Translations under genes and position numbers: made by a program | Shown: one piece after another, positions 34,500 through 46,330 of the stretch | Layout of the letters: the number at the start of each line of letters is the position of its first letter | Numbering within the stretch: position 1 is the first letter of the stretch | Assembly: GCA_963978905.1 (NCBI GenBank) | Contig: OZ022257.1 | Coordinates: 56,376,873-56,440,872 of the forward strand | Direction of reading: 5' to 3' | DNA: 64,000 bases | From: Trichostrongylus colubriformis | Taxonomy: Eukaryota > Nematoda > Chromadorea > Rhabditida > Trichostrongylidae | The notes under the pieces: generated by a model | The model's input: only the letters and a program-made list of their open reading frames with translations | What the model was told of the DNA's origin: nothing | Databases searched by the model: none

Positions 34500-36397
34500 T
34501 TACGTTTCATAAGCAGAAGCAATGCCACAATACCACATAACAAATATATTTAATGTGAATCTCTTCCGTTAGAATGACATAAGGTGCTGGTTAACTTGGG
34601 TCAACATCTCTAAACGTGACTTGTTATCACGCATTCCATGTGGCAATCCTTTCATTAACTACCGAAAACAACTCATAGATACTAGTTCACTACCAGTTCA
34701 AAGGCCACTAGGAGGTAGTTAGAGAGTGGAAAAGATGATGTGTGTGCAGAGACGTAGAATAGTTCAGTTACCGGCAGCAAAAAGTTCTCCGGAGGATTTT
34801 TTGCTACCTATAACTAAACTTGTCTGCGTCTTTGCATTTGCTCAATATTTCCTAGCTCGTGGTTTAGTTACCGCGAAGATACGAAAACTAGCAATTCTTT
34901 CGCTCACCACTACATACGTTGATGTGACTTCATGGTAGATTCTAGCTCACTTGTATTTTATTAAATCTCATTCAGTAGAAAAGCTTGCTAGGCCGACTCT
35001 GACTCGTTTCACGAAATAGCTATAGCTTACTTTAAGTAGGTGTATCCTCATCAGTCTGCTTCGGCTACTTTACTACCGTCCCAGTTGCAACGTATCTGAT
35101 CGATAAGTATCCTATCGTCTCCTCCCGATCGTATAATCGGCTCAACCGCTCGATCTCTGATCGACTAAAACGCAAACTCTGAACAGTGCCGTACTTCATG
35201 GAGTGGATAAGTTTGTACTGACAATGCGAAAATTCGTGTGAGGTGACGCCAGGTGTTCTCCATTTTCAGTTTTTTGATGTTCACCATGTTCACCATTACA
35301 TTAACCTTTATTCAACAATACAAAACAATTAATAAACGTGTGTCCTTCTGCCTTTTTATGTAGTGTGATTTGAGAAGCCATACTGATTGATACAACTTCT
35401 GAAAGAAATGTCAACTCAATGTGAAGAATTCGAGCAAATCTCAGTTCACATGACGATTGACTGGCTTCCGCCGTGCACCTTGATCTGTTAGAAAGCTTTG
35501 ATACAGTTTTGAAGGGACTGAAATAGTTTAATAAGTTTTCAGAAGAGAACCCACATATAAGTTTATGAGCAACTATGCTTTTGACTGCTCTGAATCTTCC
35601 TGTCGACGAGGTAACCCAGCATTTATAGTAACGAGTAGACAGCTCTCCAGAAATTAGTCAACCGACTACGAGTGGGCGAAGTCGAGAAAGCAATTAAACC
35701 CTACCGGCTGAGGCACAATTAGGCCCTTATAAACAAACACATTGATATCTTCTCTGCAGATCTGTGATAGCAGAGAGAGTTAGGGGCTACTGAGTTTATC
35801 TGAAGTAAGACCATTTGCTGAAGCAGTAGCTTTGCTTTGGAACGGCTTTGGCTTTGGAACACCCTAAGGCATAATCAATCCTTTTCTTGTGTATAAGATA
35901 TCTGTTCCCCACCCGGGATCACCAACCTGGCTCAGGGACAGCTCCCTCTCTCCCGTTTCATGTAACATGATGAGGGGTAGACCGCTACTGTGAAGCTTAT
36001 TCGCCTTCCATATTGTATGTGAACGCGGCGTTAAAACTCTTCGGCTTGCATGTTACGGGACTTTCCTACCGTCTCTCCTCCACCCTCCCCCCCTCCCAAC
36101 CTACAGGGAAAAGCGATAAGCAGTGGAATCTGAGCTTTGAATACATAGGTGGTAAGCAAAAGGTTTTTCACAGTGAACCTGTTTGAGGGCATGTGAAATA
36201 GTTATTTTTTTGCTTCGGGTAAGAATACGAGTACGTAGAAATAAAACACATTGCTACATTGTATAGTTTTTTAAATAATTCGCCAGCAATGATGTTATTG
36301 CGGCGCTCAGAAGGGGAGGGGGGGTCGTATTCGGTCTCTGTAAAGGGGGAGGGTCGTACTGAATCATCAAATTTCCTCGACACCCTTTGGCAAAATA
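34500..36397. other. intergenic, no gene seen
   Basis: Short ORFs (34726-34938, 36168-36383) lack domains, signal peptides or splice partners. GC content and structure are unremarkable apart from C-rich and G-rich runs near 36085 and 36315. Confidence 0.35.
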
Positions 36398-37296
36398 TTA
36401 GGTTGATTCATAATAAATCGGACAAATGGTAGTGATAATTTCTAGAGATCATAACTCAGTAACGAATTAACGAAAATGGACGCGCGAGGTACCGTTGGAA
36501 TGAGTATGAAAAGCTCTTCAAAGCACCGCAAAATAATCACTCCAAAGTAAATTGATTCCGCCACAATGCCGCACGATTTCAAGCGGTCCAGAGACCACAT
36601 CCGCAACGTCATACTATTTATATCGCTATCTGGCCAGGAACCCGCGGATATCGGCAGACGTCCGATAGAAGTTCACAAGGAGCGTGCCCCCGGCAAAAGT
36701 ACACTGTAGTTGTAGCATTCGAAGTTTGCGTCAGGCGACTATTCCATCGAAGACGAGAACCGCGGTTGGTGGAGCGTACACGGCGTAGAGTACTGGGAGC
36801 TGCTCGATGAAGGTACCACAGTATCCGCCGACGTCTGCGTTCGTCAATTACGAGAATTGAAGGCCAATGTCCAGAGTTCACTACGGCGGCGGCCAAATGT
36901 CTACTTCCAGCACGACAACGTGTCTACTTCCACAGACCGCACTTCGCAAGATCGACCAAGGCCGAGCTGCTGTCGCACAGTTGGACCGTGCTTCCACACC
37001 TACCGTACTCCCCAGACCTGGCTTCTTCAGATTTCCACCTTTTCTCCCACAGCCAACGCCACCTGGACGGCCAAGACTTCAAAACTCGCGACGAGATCAA
37101 GGCGGCACTCGGCAGCTTCTTCCAGCTCCAGCTTCCGGCCTTCTGGAGCAAGGGCATCCATGATCTGCCTATACCGTGGCAGAAGGTCATCGATAAAGAT
37201 GGAGTATATTTAAAGTGAATCCCTGTTGTCGTGAAAAAGTTGTACGACAATGATTAAAATTGGTCAATTTGTTCGATTTATTATGAATCAACGTAA
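36398..37296 (+). mobile_element. mariner element, internally deleted and frameshifted
   Basis: An 899-bp element bounded by TA (36396-36397 and 37297-37298). Its TIRs are TTAGGTTGATTCATAATAAA (left) and TTACGTTGATTCATAATAAA (right, read inward). Plus-strand frames contain VHGVEYWELLDEGTTVSADV, RRPNVYFQHDN, LPHLPYSPDLASSDFHLF and FFQLQLPAFWSKGIHDLP, the usual order of the mariner catalytic region. A full mariner is about 1.3 kb, so some 400 bp, mostly the DNA-binding half, is missing. At least two frameshifts and stops inactivate the rest. Confidence 0.85.
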
Positions 37297-37699
37297 TATA
37301 ATGGTTCGTCTGAGTCGGACGCGAAGCTAACCATTTAACACTATATAGCAATATATTCCTTACCTATTCTATCACATTCTGCACTATTGTCACCCACTGT
37401 GAAGATGGAACAGGAACCAGCATCTTGCACAGGAGCAAACGACTCGCTGATTCTGGAAGTGAAGTACTCAGAAGCACTGATTGCGCTACTGGCAACGGGA
37501 TTCGAGCACTTTTCACTCGAAACCACTCCACCTTTCCACGCAAATCGAACTTAAAACTTTTAACGGGGCTAGCTTACCTCTTGACGTATTCATACTGAAA
37601 TATGGTTCAGTCAGGCATTATAAACAATGTATGTCGCCAGAGTATCGCTGTAGCCAGCGGTGACGGCTCGTTTGCCGGCTTAGATTGTCGCCGGGTCGG

Positions 37700-38135
37700 T
37701 AAACAAACTATAATATGAAAACGATCTAGTAAGTGCTAGTGTTGCAATGTCCAATTAATCAGAGAGTTCGAAAGCACTTGCTTTATGACGCTCCTTACTG
37801 TCCCTTATCAGCTGTTATCATTTTTAATCATCCACTAGTAACCTCGGTACCACTATCCCTACCAGCCCCCCCCTCCTTCGTAAGTGTCAGCACGAAAAGT
37901 GAAACGATCTCGATGACAACCGCTTTCGACACTGCTTATCAGCCGTTAGCACTTGCTATCGCTTTCGATTCCCTCCTCCCCCCCCCCCCCCCCCCACAGG
38001 TGTTCCTGTCCCAATCCCTCTAACAGACGTAAAATTTAGCGTCCCAAAATTCCTGTGACCGGGGGATATGTATTTCCAGACAGACGAATTCACACAAATA
38101 CACACACAGATATACTAAGCGGATTATATATAGTA
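37700..38135 (-). repeat. degraded fold-back family arm (-)
   Basis: It ends with GCGGATTATATATAGTA preceded by a CA-rich tract, and has diverged tandem-array units (GCTCCTTACTGTCCCTTATC, TTATCAGCCGTTAGC). A run of about 16 C residues starts near 37980. Confidence 0.5.
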
Positions 38136-38871
38136 ATAGTTTGGGAATACAGATTTATTCAACCACGAAACCATTAAGTGAAGACAATTTTTGTTCTGTA
38201 ATTATGAGTTGTGAGTGAAAGTACAGTGTGCATCAATGAAATTATAGTTAATGAATCCTAAAACTTGCTCATATATATTTACATTTCATCAACATTGAAT
38301 AGATTGGTTACACACTAAAGCACTTGTAATCACGTATTTCAAATAGTTGTGTGTAATGCGAGTGATCTACAGAGTCGGTCTTCGTGCCGCATCGCCACCG
38401 CACGCGCCACTGACCATACAACTCAGATGTGACTATCGAATAATTCACTGCGTGTAAAGAACGGCTATGAAGACATGAGGCACTTACACATCACATCATT
38501 GAGCGTTACAGTCTATAGATATGCATTCAGACTCTGCGATGCAGTCGCGCGACTTTGGTCGTACCTTCATTGCCTCTCGCGTTCCGGTCTTAAGTTTTGA
38601 AAGGTAGAGTTTTTTGTTGAAACCTAGCGATCGGTCCATCAAATAAAACCGAAATGCAAAAAGTCGTACGGTAGCGTGGCAGAGTATGAATGTAATCCAC
38701 GGTTGTAACGGATGATTCCTTTTTCACATACACATGACTTTTCAGATAGCTATCGATTTTGCGCGCACGCTGTAACTGTGTCTCTTACCTCAAAAACATG
38801 CACAATAAGGCAAATAAATCAGTAAAAACAATGATAATAAAATGGTGAAGAGAGGCCAATTTCTCTGACTT
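38136..38871. other. 3' flank of hlh-1
   Basis: Probable 3' UTR and downstream DNA of hlh-1. No canonical AATAAA lies close after its stop on the minus strand. One occurs near 38154-38159, about 700 nt away, so either a variant signal or a long UTR is used. Confidence 0.35.
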
Positions 38872-41800
38872 TCACAGTAATATGACGAGTTTCTTTTCGG
38901 GCTCTGTTGCAACTTCTGTCTGTTGCTGCGATTGTTGCGGTTGTTGCTGTTGTTGTTGCTGCTGCTGCTGTTGCTGTTGTTGTTGATGCGTCTGTTGTTC
39001 ATTTACGTGCGTTTCTTGTGGTACGGCCACCACGGCCCCTTCCTCTCCCGCAATGTTTGCCACTATGCGTGACAGACGATCCAGTGAAGTTCGTTTCCGT
39101 CCTTCCGCTGAAAGGCACACCATTTCAAATGGAATTGCTTCATTACAAGACAGTTTGTTTCGAATTTTTGATGAAGACCTTTCCGAAAAAACGCTTAAAA
39201 TTCGTTGCTAAGATGTTAAAGCAGTGTTATAAATGTAGTAAGCAAGTTGCTATACTAACTTGGCTTCCTCACCGGTAGGCTGTGGACTGTCAACGTCATC
39301 TGAATCGGACACATCATCGTCATCAAAACCATCAAATGAGGCCGGAAACTGGGCCGATGTCGAAGGCTGAAACAGTTTATTTCTTCAGCAGTTCATTAAA
39401 CACTTTCCAGACGCACCGAAAAGTCATTTTTTATCAAAAAATGATGAAGTGATCATAAACGATACAGGTTCCTTTGCCGGGTGTGCAAAAAATAGAGCGG
39501 TGTGCTGTCCAAATCGGTGTTTCCGTATGTTGCAAGACGGATTATGAGGATAAGTGTTTTCTGTTTGGAAAAAACATCTAGAAAAACCAAAAAGTCACTG
39601 AATAGCCGGAGAACCTTCGAATGGGCGCAAACACTTGGGAAGCTCTGCCAGTACAATCGGGCAAAAAAAGGAAAGCCAAAATGGGGAGGGGTTAGTGGCA
39701 GGTACAGATCATGTGGCCGATGATGTGAATAATTGTCCACTCATTGTTGCGGCGGTATTTTTAACGCCCTAATGACTTATCGTCGAACCACGATTGGTGT
39801 GCTACCTACCAGTTACAGACTGAACGAAGAGTGAACCACTCCCAATATTGTACGGTATGCCTTTGATCAATTAGTCATGAAAGTCTGATCAGAAGACCGT
39901 CAGGATTAAGATATTTGAAATGAACCACGGTTTTCTTACCAAATATTCGCCACTACTATGACCATGCATTGCCATTTGATTTTGTGCCATAATTTTTGTC
40001 ATTTTTCCTTCAGCATGCAGCATCGTCTCCAGTTTGGTGATATAATCTATGGCAGAACGAAGAATTTCCACCTGAAATGTACAATATCATTTAAAATAGA
40101 CTAAGATTATGACGAGGTTTTCATAAAATTTAACTTTTGAATTCTGAATCACAGTTCATAGAGGAGGATATGATCCGAAATTGCTCAAGCATCGTACTCA
40201 GTAAAAATGAATTTGCAAAGTTGAAAATCAAAATTAACTTAAGCTCATCAAGCCATTTGACTCATATGGTCAGTACTTCGAAGAAAATGGGAGCGCTCTA
40301 TAGACACTGTACTACGGAATAAAGTGATCGAAAATTAAATTGAGAAATGGCACCATAGTCAGCCTGGAAATCCCCAGCCTGCGAGCCACGATATCAGCAA
40401 TGGGGCTACCGCTTGTAAAGATAGACCGCTGCATGAGATTTCTGAGAAGTACCCCCCCCCCGTCCAAACTGCTCATGAAAAATCCATTCGACTCGATTAC
40501 CATCCATGAATTGTGCTGTTGACACAGTTAAATGGTCTCCTTTGGAAAAGGATGTCAAGCGATAATCATACCATTGTTAACTTGTGCAAAGTATGTTGCT
40601 TGACATCTGTTTACATGCCAATGCTTTTCACATGTTTTATTGTGCGCACCTTTGAGTGCATTGAAATAAATAAATAAAAGCACAGATTATACGCCTTTCT
40701 TTTGTCTTTTTTTCAAAGACCACCTCATTCGTCAGCAGGCTGAAAATTGTTTCAAAAAATAACTTTCCTTGACCTCTCCCCTTGACGCATGCTTAAACCA
40801 CGATGGATCTTTTTGAAAGCACCATTACGAGGGAAAACTTTTTTTTGAGAAGAAGTCAAAATCTATGGTGCTATGGCGAACCTTTGGTAGTCGTTGATTT
40901 GGATTTGGACATGTACGTTGCTTGACTATTTCAAATGCCTCATTCACTTTACGTAGTCGTCGTCTCTCACGCATTGTTGCTGCCTTCCGACGATCCACTT
41001 AAAAATCATCGATTTTTTTTGATTAACTGAATCAAAAATTCGAAATCATCAACAAACAAAAGCTGTTCAATGTCTCCATTCCCACTATTGATCTTGAGGG
41101 CCAGTCACCGCTTCTACAAGAGTAAACTCGGCCGTAGGGGGGCGTGGCACGTCATACTGACCTGTAGGCGGTATGACGTGCCACGCCCCTTTCTGGTCGA
41201 AACTTTATAACTATGTGATTCGATAAGCAGGTAATTTTGAAAATGCCTGCCCAATAGCTCAAAAAGATGATATTTGTCCATCAGAAGATTGGACTTTGCC
41301 AAATTGCAAAACGGAAACAGTGCCTCGATCTACTCGCGCACTCATTCCGGGCTGTTCTTTCTTGGAGCAGCTCTTTTACAACAATACATAAAACATACAC
41401 TTGCTTCGTCTAGGCGGATTATTGGGATCTGCGGTTTCCATTGCCACTTCGTCGCTTGCCAGTGTCGACGATGCATGTAGTAGAGTATCTGTATCATTCT
41501 GCATTTGCACAGTTTTATTATATTTATTGATTTAAACGTTTGAGAAAAAGGAGGGACCGTTTTGAGAATGCTCCTAGGACCCAGCGATAGCAACGGAGGC
41601 CAGCGAGAAAGTTTGAATCTATTATGTTAGGTTCCATCAGGAAAAGAAGGCCATGCAGTGGAACCTCATCTTCCCAATATGGATAAGCTAAAGTTGGTGA
41701 GGGTGCGGAGGGGGGGGGGGGGGGCATCTCGGTACATGTTTCTGGCACAATGGGCCGGAACGCGGGTAACCCCGTTCGATCATCCCAAATATTTCCATCT

Positions 41801-44800
41801 TCTTGAATCAAAATCACACTGTAGCAATGCATCCTGCTTGCTCTGCATTTCTGCGCTCTAGCTCTCACCGTTATAGACGCAGAGGTTGTAATCTTGAGGG
41901 CAGTTTGCAATTTCGTACATTTCTAGGTAAGCTAGTGGTAGTATTCTAGGTTGACTCACCATCTTTTTCAATTTTTATACCAGGGGTTTGATCTTTCTGC
42001 TCCGAACCGCTGCTGGTGAATTCGCCCGTACGTGGAACGGAGAATGTGGTCAGTTCGGGATAGAACGGTGCTGATGAGCTTGTCTGGCCGGTATACGACG
42101 GATAGTATGTACTGTACCTGAATGGATCATAGCGTTCCTTGTTCATCTATAGCGAGAATGCTTTGAATGAAGCGAACAGAGAAATGATAGTCAAGCCACA
42201 TAGAAATCAAAGTTCAAATCAACGCGAGAGAAGAGGAGGGAAAGAAAGTAGAAGATAAAAATGAAACTGCTAAAGGCTACTCGGCCAGTATAGTATTGCG
42301 TTGCAGGACAATTTTTGTAAAATTTTGCGAAGTTCTTCCTTCTCAACTCTATCTCTGACATCAGAATTTAGACCTCATTTTTTGAGAGCTATTTTGCTAT
42401 CGTAGATACTTAAATTACGAGAGATACATTTAGTGCTCGGAACTTTCGAGTATTCTGGAAAAGTGTATTCAATTGGGTAAGATGGGATCACTATACAGGG
42501 GGTGCCAAAAAAAGTAATTTTGTCTCCTCCACTTTCACCCCACTTTAGTCGGACTACAGCAAATTCTGTTGAGGTATTTCCATCCCCAGATTCAAGGGCA
42601 GACCTCACTCTATCACTATACTCCGTGGCAGCCTTCTGCACGAGCAGGAAGGGGAGCGAGGAAAGAGTGAACAAGATGTGTCACCTCAACTGGGCAAAAT
42701 CCGAAATTTCTTCGACCTCTTTCACAACCTTGCCAAGGTCCGTTCACTCTGGGTACCTGAGGGAATTCATACTGGGTGGTGTTCTTAAATATCCCGTTTT
42801 TTCCGAGTCCCCAGCGCCCTTCGTTTCCAAAAGCCAAAACGTGCCCTTACCACTGAAGCCCCTCCGGAGGCGGATTTGAGGCATGAAAATGATACTTTGG
42901 ATCATAGCAGCCTTGTCCAAGCAGCAGGGGCTCTGTGACTTCCAAGAACCGAAGGGCCAACCCTCAGGAAGCTTCCCACAAAAGACCTACCATGGAACCC
43001 GGCTCCACTATTTTAAGGGGACCTTGATACTGTGGGTGCTCTGAGGCCCGACTGCGCCGCTTGAAGGTTCCATATTTTTATGAAAGTGAAAGTAGTGAGT
43101 CTCAGCTTATTCCTGCTTTTAGAGGGACATTTCGGGAACATTTTGCCCCGATACTCTCATTTCTTTCATTTCCCTATGTTTTGTATAAATGGCAGATGTG
43201 AGCCGTGGGCAAAATTACTTTTTTTTGGCACCCCCTGTAGTATACATACCTGAAGCCAGCTTAATGTGGTCGTGACCTCGGTTCGTCGTCGTTCGCTTTG
43301 AACCCATGCTACACCCTTCTCATAGGAAGTAATCAAAATCCAAAAAATCCAAAGTCTATTTAATAAAAGGCTTGAGCTGGAGTAATGTACATAACTATTG
43401 GACTGTATCCCTCTCTATGAATCACACAGACAGAAGTTTCTATGCCCAACGCATTCCAACAAGGGAATGATTGACGCCAAGCTCTACCGCACTGTGCAAA
43501 AATCAACTGATCTTCTACTCCCATCAGTAACTCGGCTGAACGTCAAACAACGGCTCGTGACTCTTCCTAGTGGGCAGTAATAAATCCCACCGGTGGGTTG
43601 CTTATCAATAACTCCGCAGTGTCGATATTTATGGACCTCCGCCGGCGAGCCGAGCAGCAGCAGCATAACTGCTGTTGCCTCGGTCATTTCCAGTCACATC
43701 GATCAACTCAGTTGTCTGCGTCAGCGCTACCGTATGACGTGATGACAGGAAAACAAAAAGAAATGATGAGGTACGTGAAGGAGCGGCTTTCGTCGAAGGT
43801 TCCCGAAAGCATATCTTCGTAGTCGTTTCATGGTGGTAAGCAGCCAAGTCAAGACATTTCTTGACTAGCTGTAAATTGCGCCGTGTACTAGCATTACCAT
43901 CGCAAACAGAAAGACGTTTGAGTGGGGGCAATGAGGGTGACGGTTGAGACACATGGTCCATAGGGCCGTCAGGTCAAGGGTGACCATGTCCATCTCCTTG
44001 ACGCGCTCTCTGTGACATTTTTCTGCAGAGATGGTTTGAAAAGCGGGATAGGTTCGTACGATGAATAGGTTTGTGAAAAGATCCTTTATAACCTATGTAA
44101 CAGGACTGAAGGCTACAGGCTGTCACAGGGTCACAGGTCGAGGTTAAAATCCGTGTGTCCCAAGCTGCACCCGGGCAATGACACTGCGTCGGGAAGGTAC
44201 CATTCAACTATTGCTTCTGTTTCGTCAGACCTCATGATCCCAACTAATATCAAGCGATACCGAAGAGTTCTGCTGGCTTATAAGGGACCAACCCCATAGT
44301 AGTACCTGGCATAGTCAATCAAGTCTCATTTAACTATTGCACTATTTCCCAATATTTATTTAATATTCGTTTTTCGCTACGTACTATATTTTATTTTATT
44401 TACTATTCTTGATATTATTTTTTTGGTAGATTATGAAACGATCGAGGTAATTTCTAAAGGGTTCACCTTATACGCACCAACCAATTTTTTGAATGCACCC
44501 ACATTCATCTCCTATTAGTAATTTCAGGAATGATTGTTTGCGTAAGAGACTCATAAGTGGAAGGACTTTGGCTGGTGAGCTTTCGCAATGGAGGGGGGGG
44601 GGGGGATAGCCGAGCTGGTGTATCACTGCAGAAGTGTGTAACATCCCCCTAGGATGTTGATCGTTCTACTGAGCAGAGTTGCTAATGTAAAAGAGGGAGA
44701 CAAACGACGGCATCATCCCCATCAAACTCGTTTCGGTACATTCCTCACTTTTTTTGGCCTCTAGAACATTTTGACTGTTCTGACTGGTGATTGAGTAGCG

Positions 44801-46302
44801 CTCAGGTCAACATTTTCATTTACCAACCAGTATAATTTTGAGGAGTTAGGCCCACGGTAGACTTCGCGATTTTGTGATCTTGAGTCGCGATGGCGAAAAA
44901 TCGTAAAATTGCGGAATCGCGGAGTCTGACAACTGCCTTAGCTAGCGCTTTCTGGCATCCGATGACAACTGGGTCCAATTGTGCTCCTCGGAGATGTCTG
45001 GTGCAAGGTCTGGATGAAGTAATGGGAATTTTTAGGGAAAGAAGAGCTGGGAGCCTGGCCTTATCATTTAGCATAAAGACCATGTGGAGCGCCAAAACCA
45101 TGTCTAACGGTCCTATTCTGGCAGCTTCATAACAAGTATCTCTGTGGAGGCACGCACGATCGTTTAGCGCCCACAGTGCAGTAGTGCGGACCATTCGTGA
45201 CCTGGGGTCAAGTAGCTTATTCTGAAGGAAACAGCAGTTAATTCTGTACTGGTCAGCCAGATACAATGGGAGAAAACATCCATGCAGCTCAACAGCTTGT
45301 AGATTGAATCTATATCCAAAAGTCTCAAAAAAAGTTGGTACATGGCGTAACTACTGTGATGTAACCGACTTTCATTACAGTTCATTGGAGTATAAAGGTA
45401 AGACTGAAGTGGGGAGTGGCCGAAGTTTATATAAATCAATGGTTAAAGCGCGATAGTACCGATTCACTCCGAATGTGGTTATCGAATAACTAGCTCCAGA
45501 GTGTCCATTAGGTCAATTAGCCCAACTGTCACTAACTTCTGTCTTATATGTGTTCGGTGGGAAAAAATGTAATGGTTAGCACTTAGTCGGTCATTTGTCG
45601 CGAGAGTATGCCGTTAGACGAAGTCAGCTGCGATGGCACATGTAGCACAACTGGTGCGAGCAGCAGAGGAGTGTGTGGAGCACTGGCGCGACCCAATCAG
45701 GTGCTTATTCCGAGCCCCTGCTCAGCCAGCTGCATGTCGGTTGTCCTGTCAGGCCGGCGTCGTCAACTCTTCCACCACATTAACCCTTGCTTCCGAATCC
45801 TCTCGATGCTTCCATTGGCATCACAGCTTCCGAACGAATCACGTCACCTCGGTGTCCAACTTTGCTTTAATTTTTCTTGACAACTCGTTTTTTTCCCGCA
45901 GCTCTAAATGAATTTCTTGGTGAAGATATTCTAGGGGTCTCGTAGCGGTCTCGGGACTACTGGACTCCCCACATGCACACATTTTGTGTCCGTTTGTGAT
46001 TGTTTAGTTTCCAAGTTCCACACGTCGCTAATCGATACATGGAATTCTTCAGGCTTAGCGTAAACATCAAATTCCTCCCGGATCCTCCCCTCCTCTCTCC
46101 GAAAAAAAAAACCGAAAATTCCGAAATTGGTAACATCATACCTGTAAAGATCGTAGCCAACAGCGTAGTCGGTGGCCGGTTGTGGAGTCGCAAATGGTGT
46201 CAAGGTAGTGATCTCCGTGGAACCCGTCGTGGAAAGTACCCGTGAGCCTTGAGTGGTGTAGCCACCATAGAGCGGATCATACTGGCAATTCTGATCGTTC
46301 AT
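38872..46302 (-). CDS. hlh-1: MyoD-family bHLH transcription factor (HLH-1)
   Basis: Seven exons on the minus strand: 46302-46142, 42117-41960, 41488-41399, 40997-40882, 40071-39940, 39366-39273, 39107-38872. All junctions are in frame and the product is 328 residues, close to the 324 of C. elegans HLH-1. The bHLH domain spans residues about 138-193: basic part [20 protein letters not shown] with the myogenic Ala-Thr pair, then [20 protein letters not shown] and [12 protein letters not shown]. It should bind E-boxes as a nuclear dimer and specify body-wall muscle. Upstream, [15 protein letters not shown] and GYDLYR match the nematode N-terminus. Downstream are an acidic [10 protein letters not shown] segment, the conserved [10 protein letters not shown] motif, a poly-Gln tract (about 15 in a row), and the end EKKLVILL. 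The Gln tract is an addition relative to C. elegans. Exon 3 has the weakest acceptor and is the least certain. Intron 1 is 4 kb and holds a transposon. Confidence 0.95.
41139..41189. repeat. perfect 19-bp stem hairpin in hlh-1 intron 3
   Basis: GGGGCGTGGCACGTCATAC (41139-41157) is exactly complementary to GTATGACGTGCCACGCCCC (41171-41189), with a 13-nt loop. It lies between exons 3 and 4. It may be a tiny MITE or a structured regulatory element. The stem contains GACGTG, a half CRE/E-box-like motif. Confidence 0.7.
42495..43237. mobile_element. 743-bp TIR element in hlh-1 intron 1
   Basis: The ends are CAGGGGGTGCCAAAAAAAG and its complement CTTTTTTTTGGCACCCCCTG, each bordered by TA (42493-42494 and 43238-43239). 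TIR identity continues for about 27 bp (AGTAATTTTG). The interior is non-coding. About 570 bp of it matches 32975-33545 in reverse. It is probably a deletion derivative of a Tc1-like element. Confidence 0.8.
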
Positions 46303-46330
46303 ATGGTAATCTGAAAATCAATCAATAAAA
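46303..46330 (-). promoter_or_regulatory. probable spliced-leader trans-splice acceptor of hlh-1
   Basis: On the minus strand GATTGATTTTCAG (AG at 46312-46311) is followed by only eight bases before the ATG at 46302. A consensus nematode acceptor so close to the start, with no upstream coding exon needed, fits SL trans-splicing. A cis-spliced 5' UTR exon is the alternative. Confidence 0.6.

Noticed and set aside
44820..45266. 148-aa minus ORF inside hlh-1 intron 1
   Set aside because: It is long, but it lies in the sense orientation within the intron with no acceptor or donor fitting the flanking phases, and it has no recognised domain.
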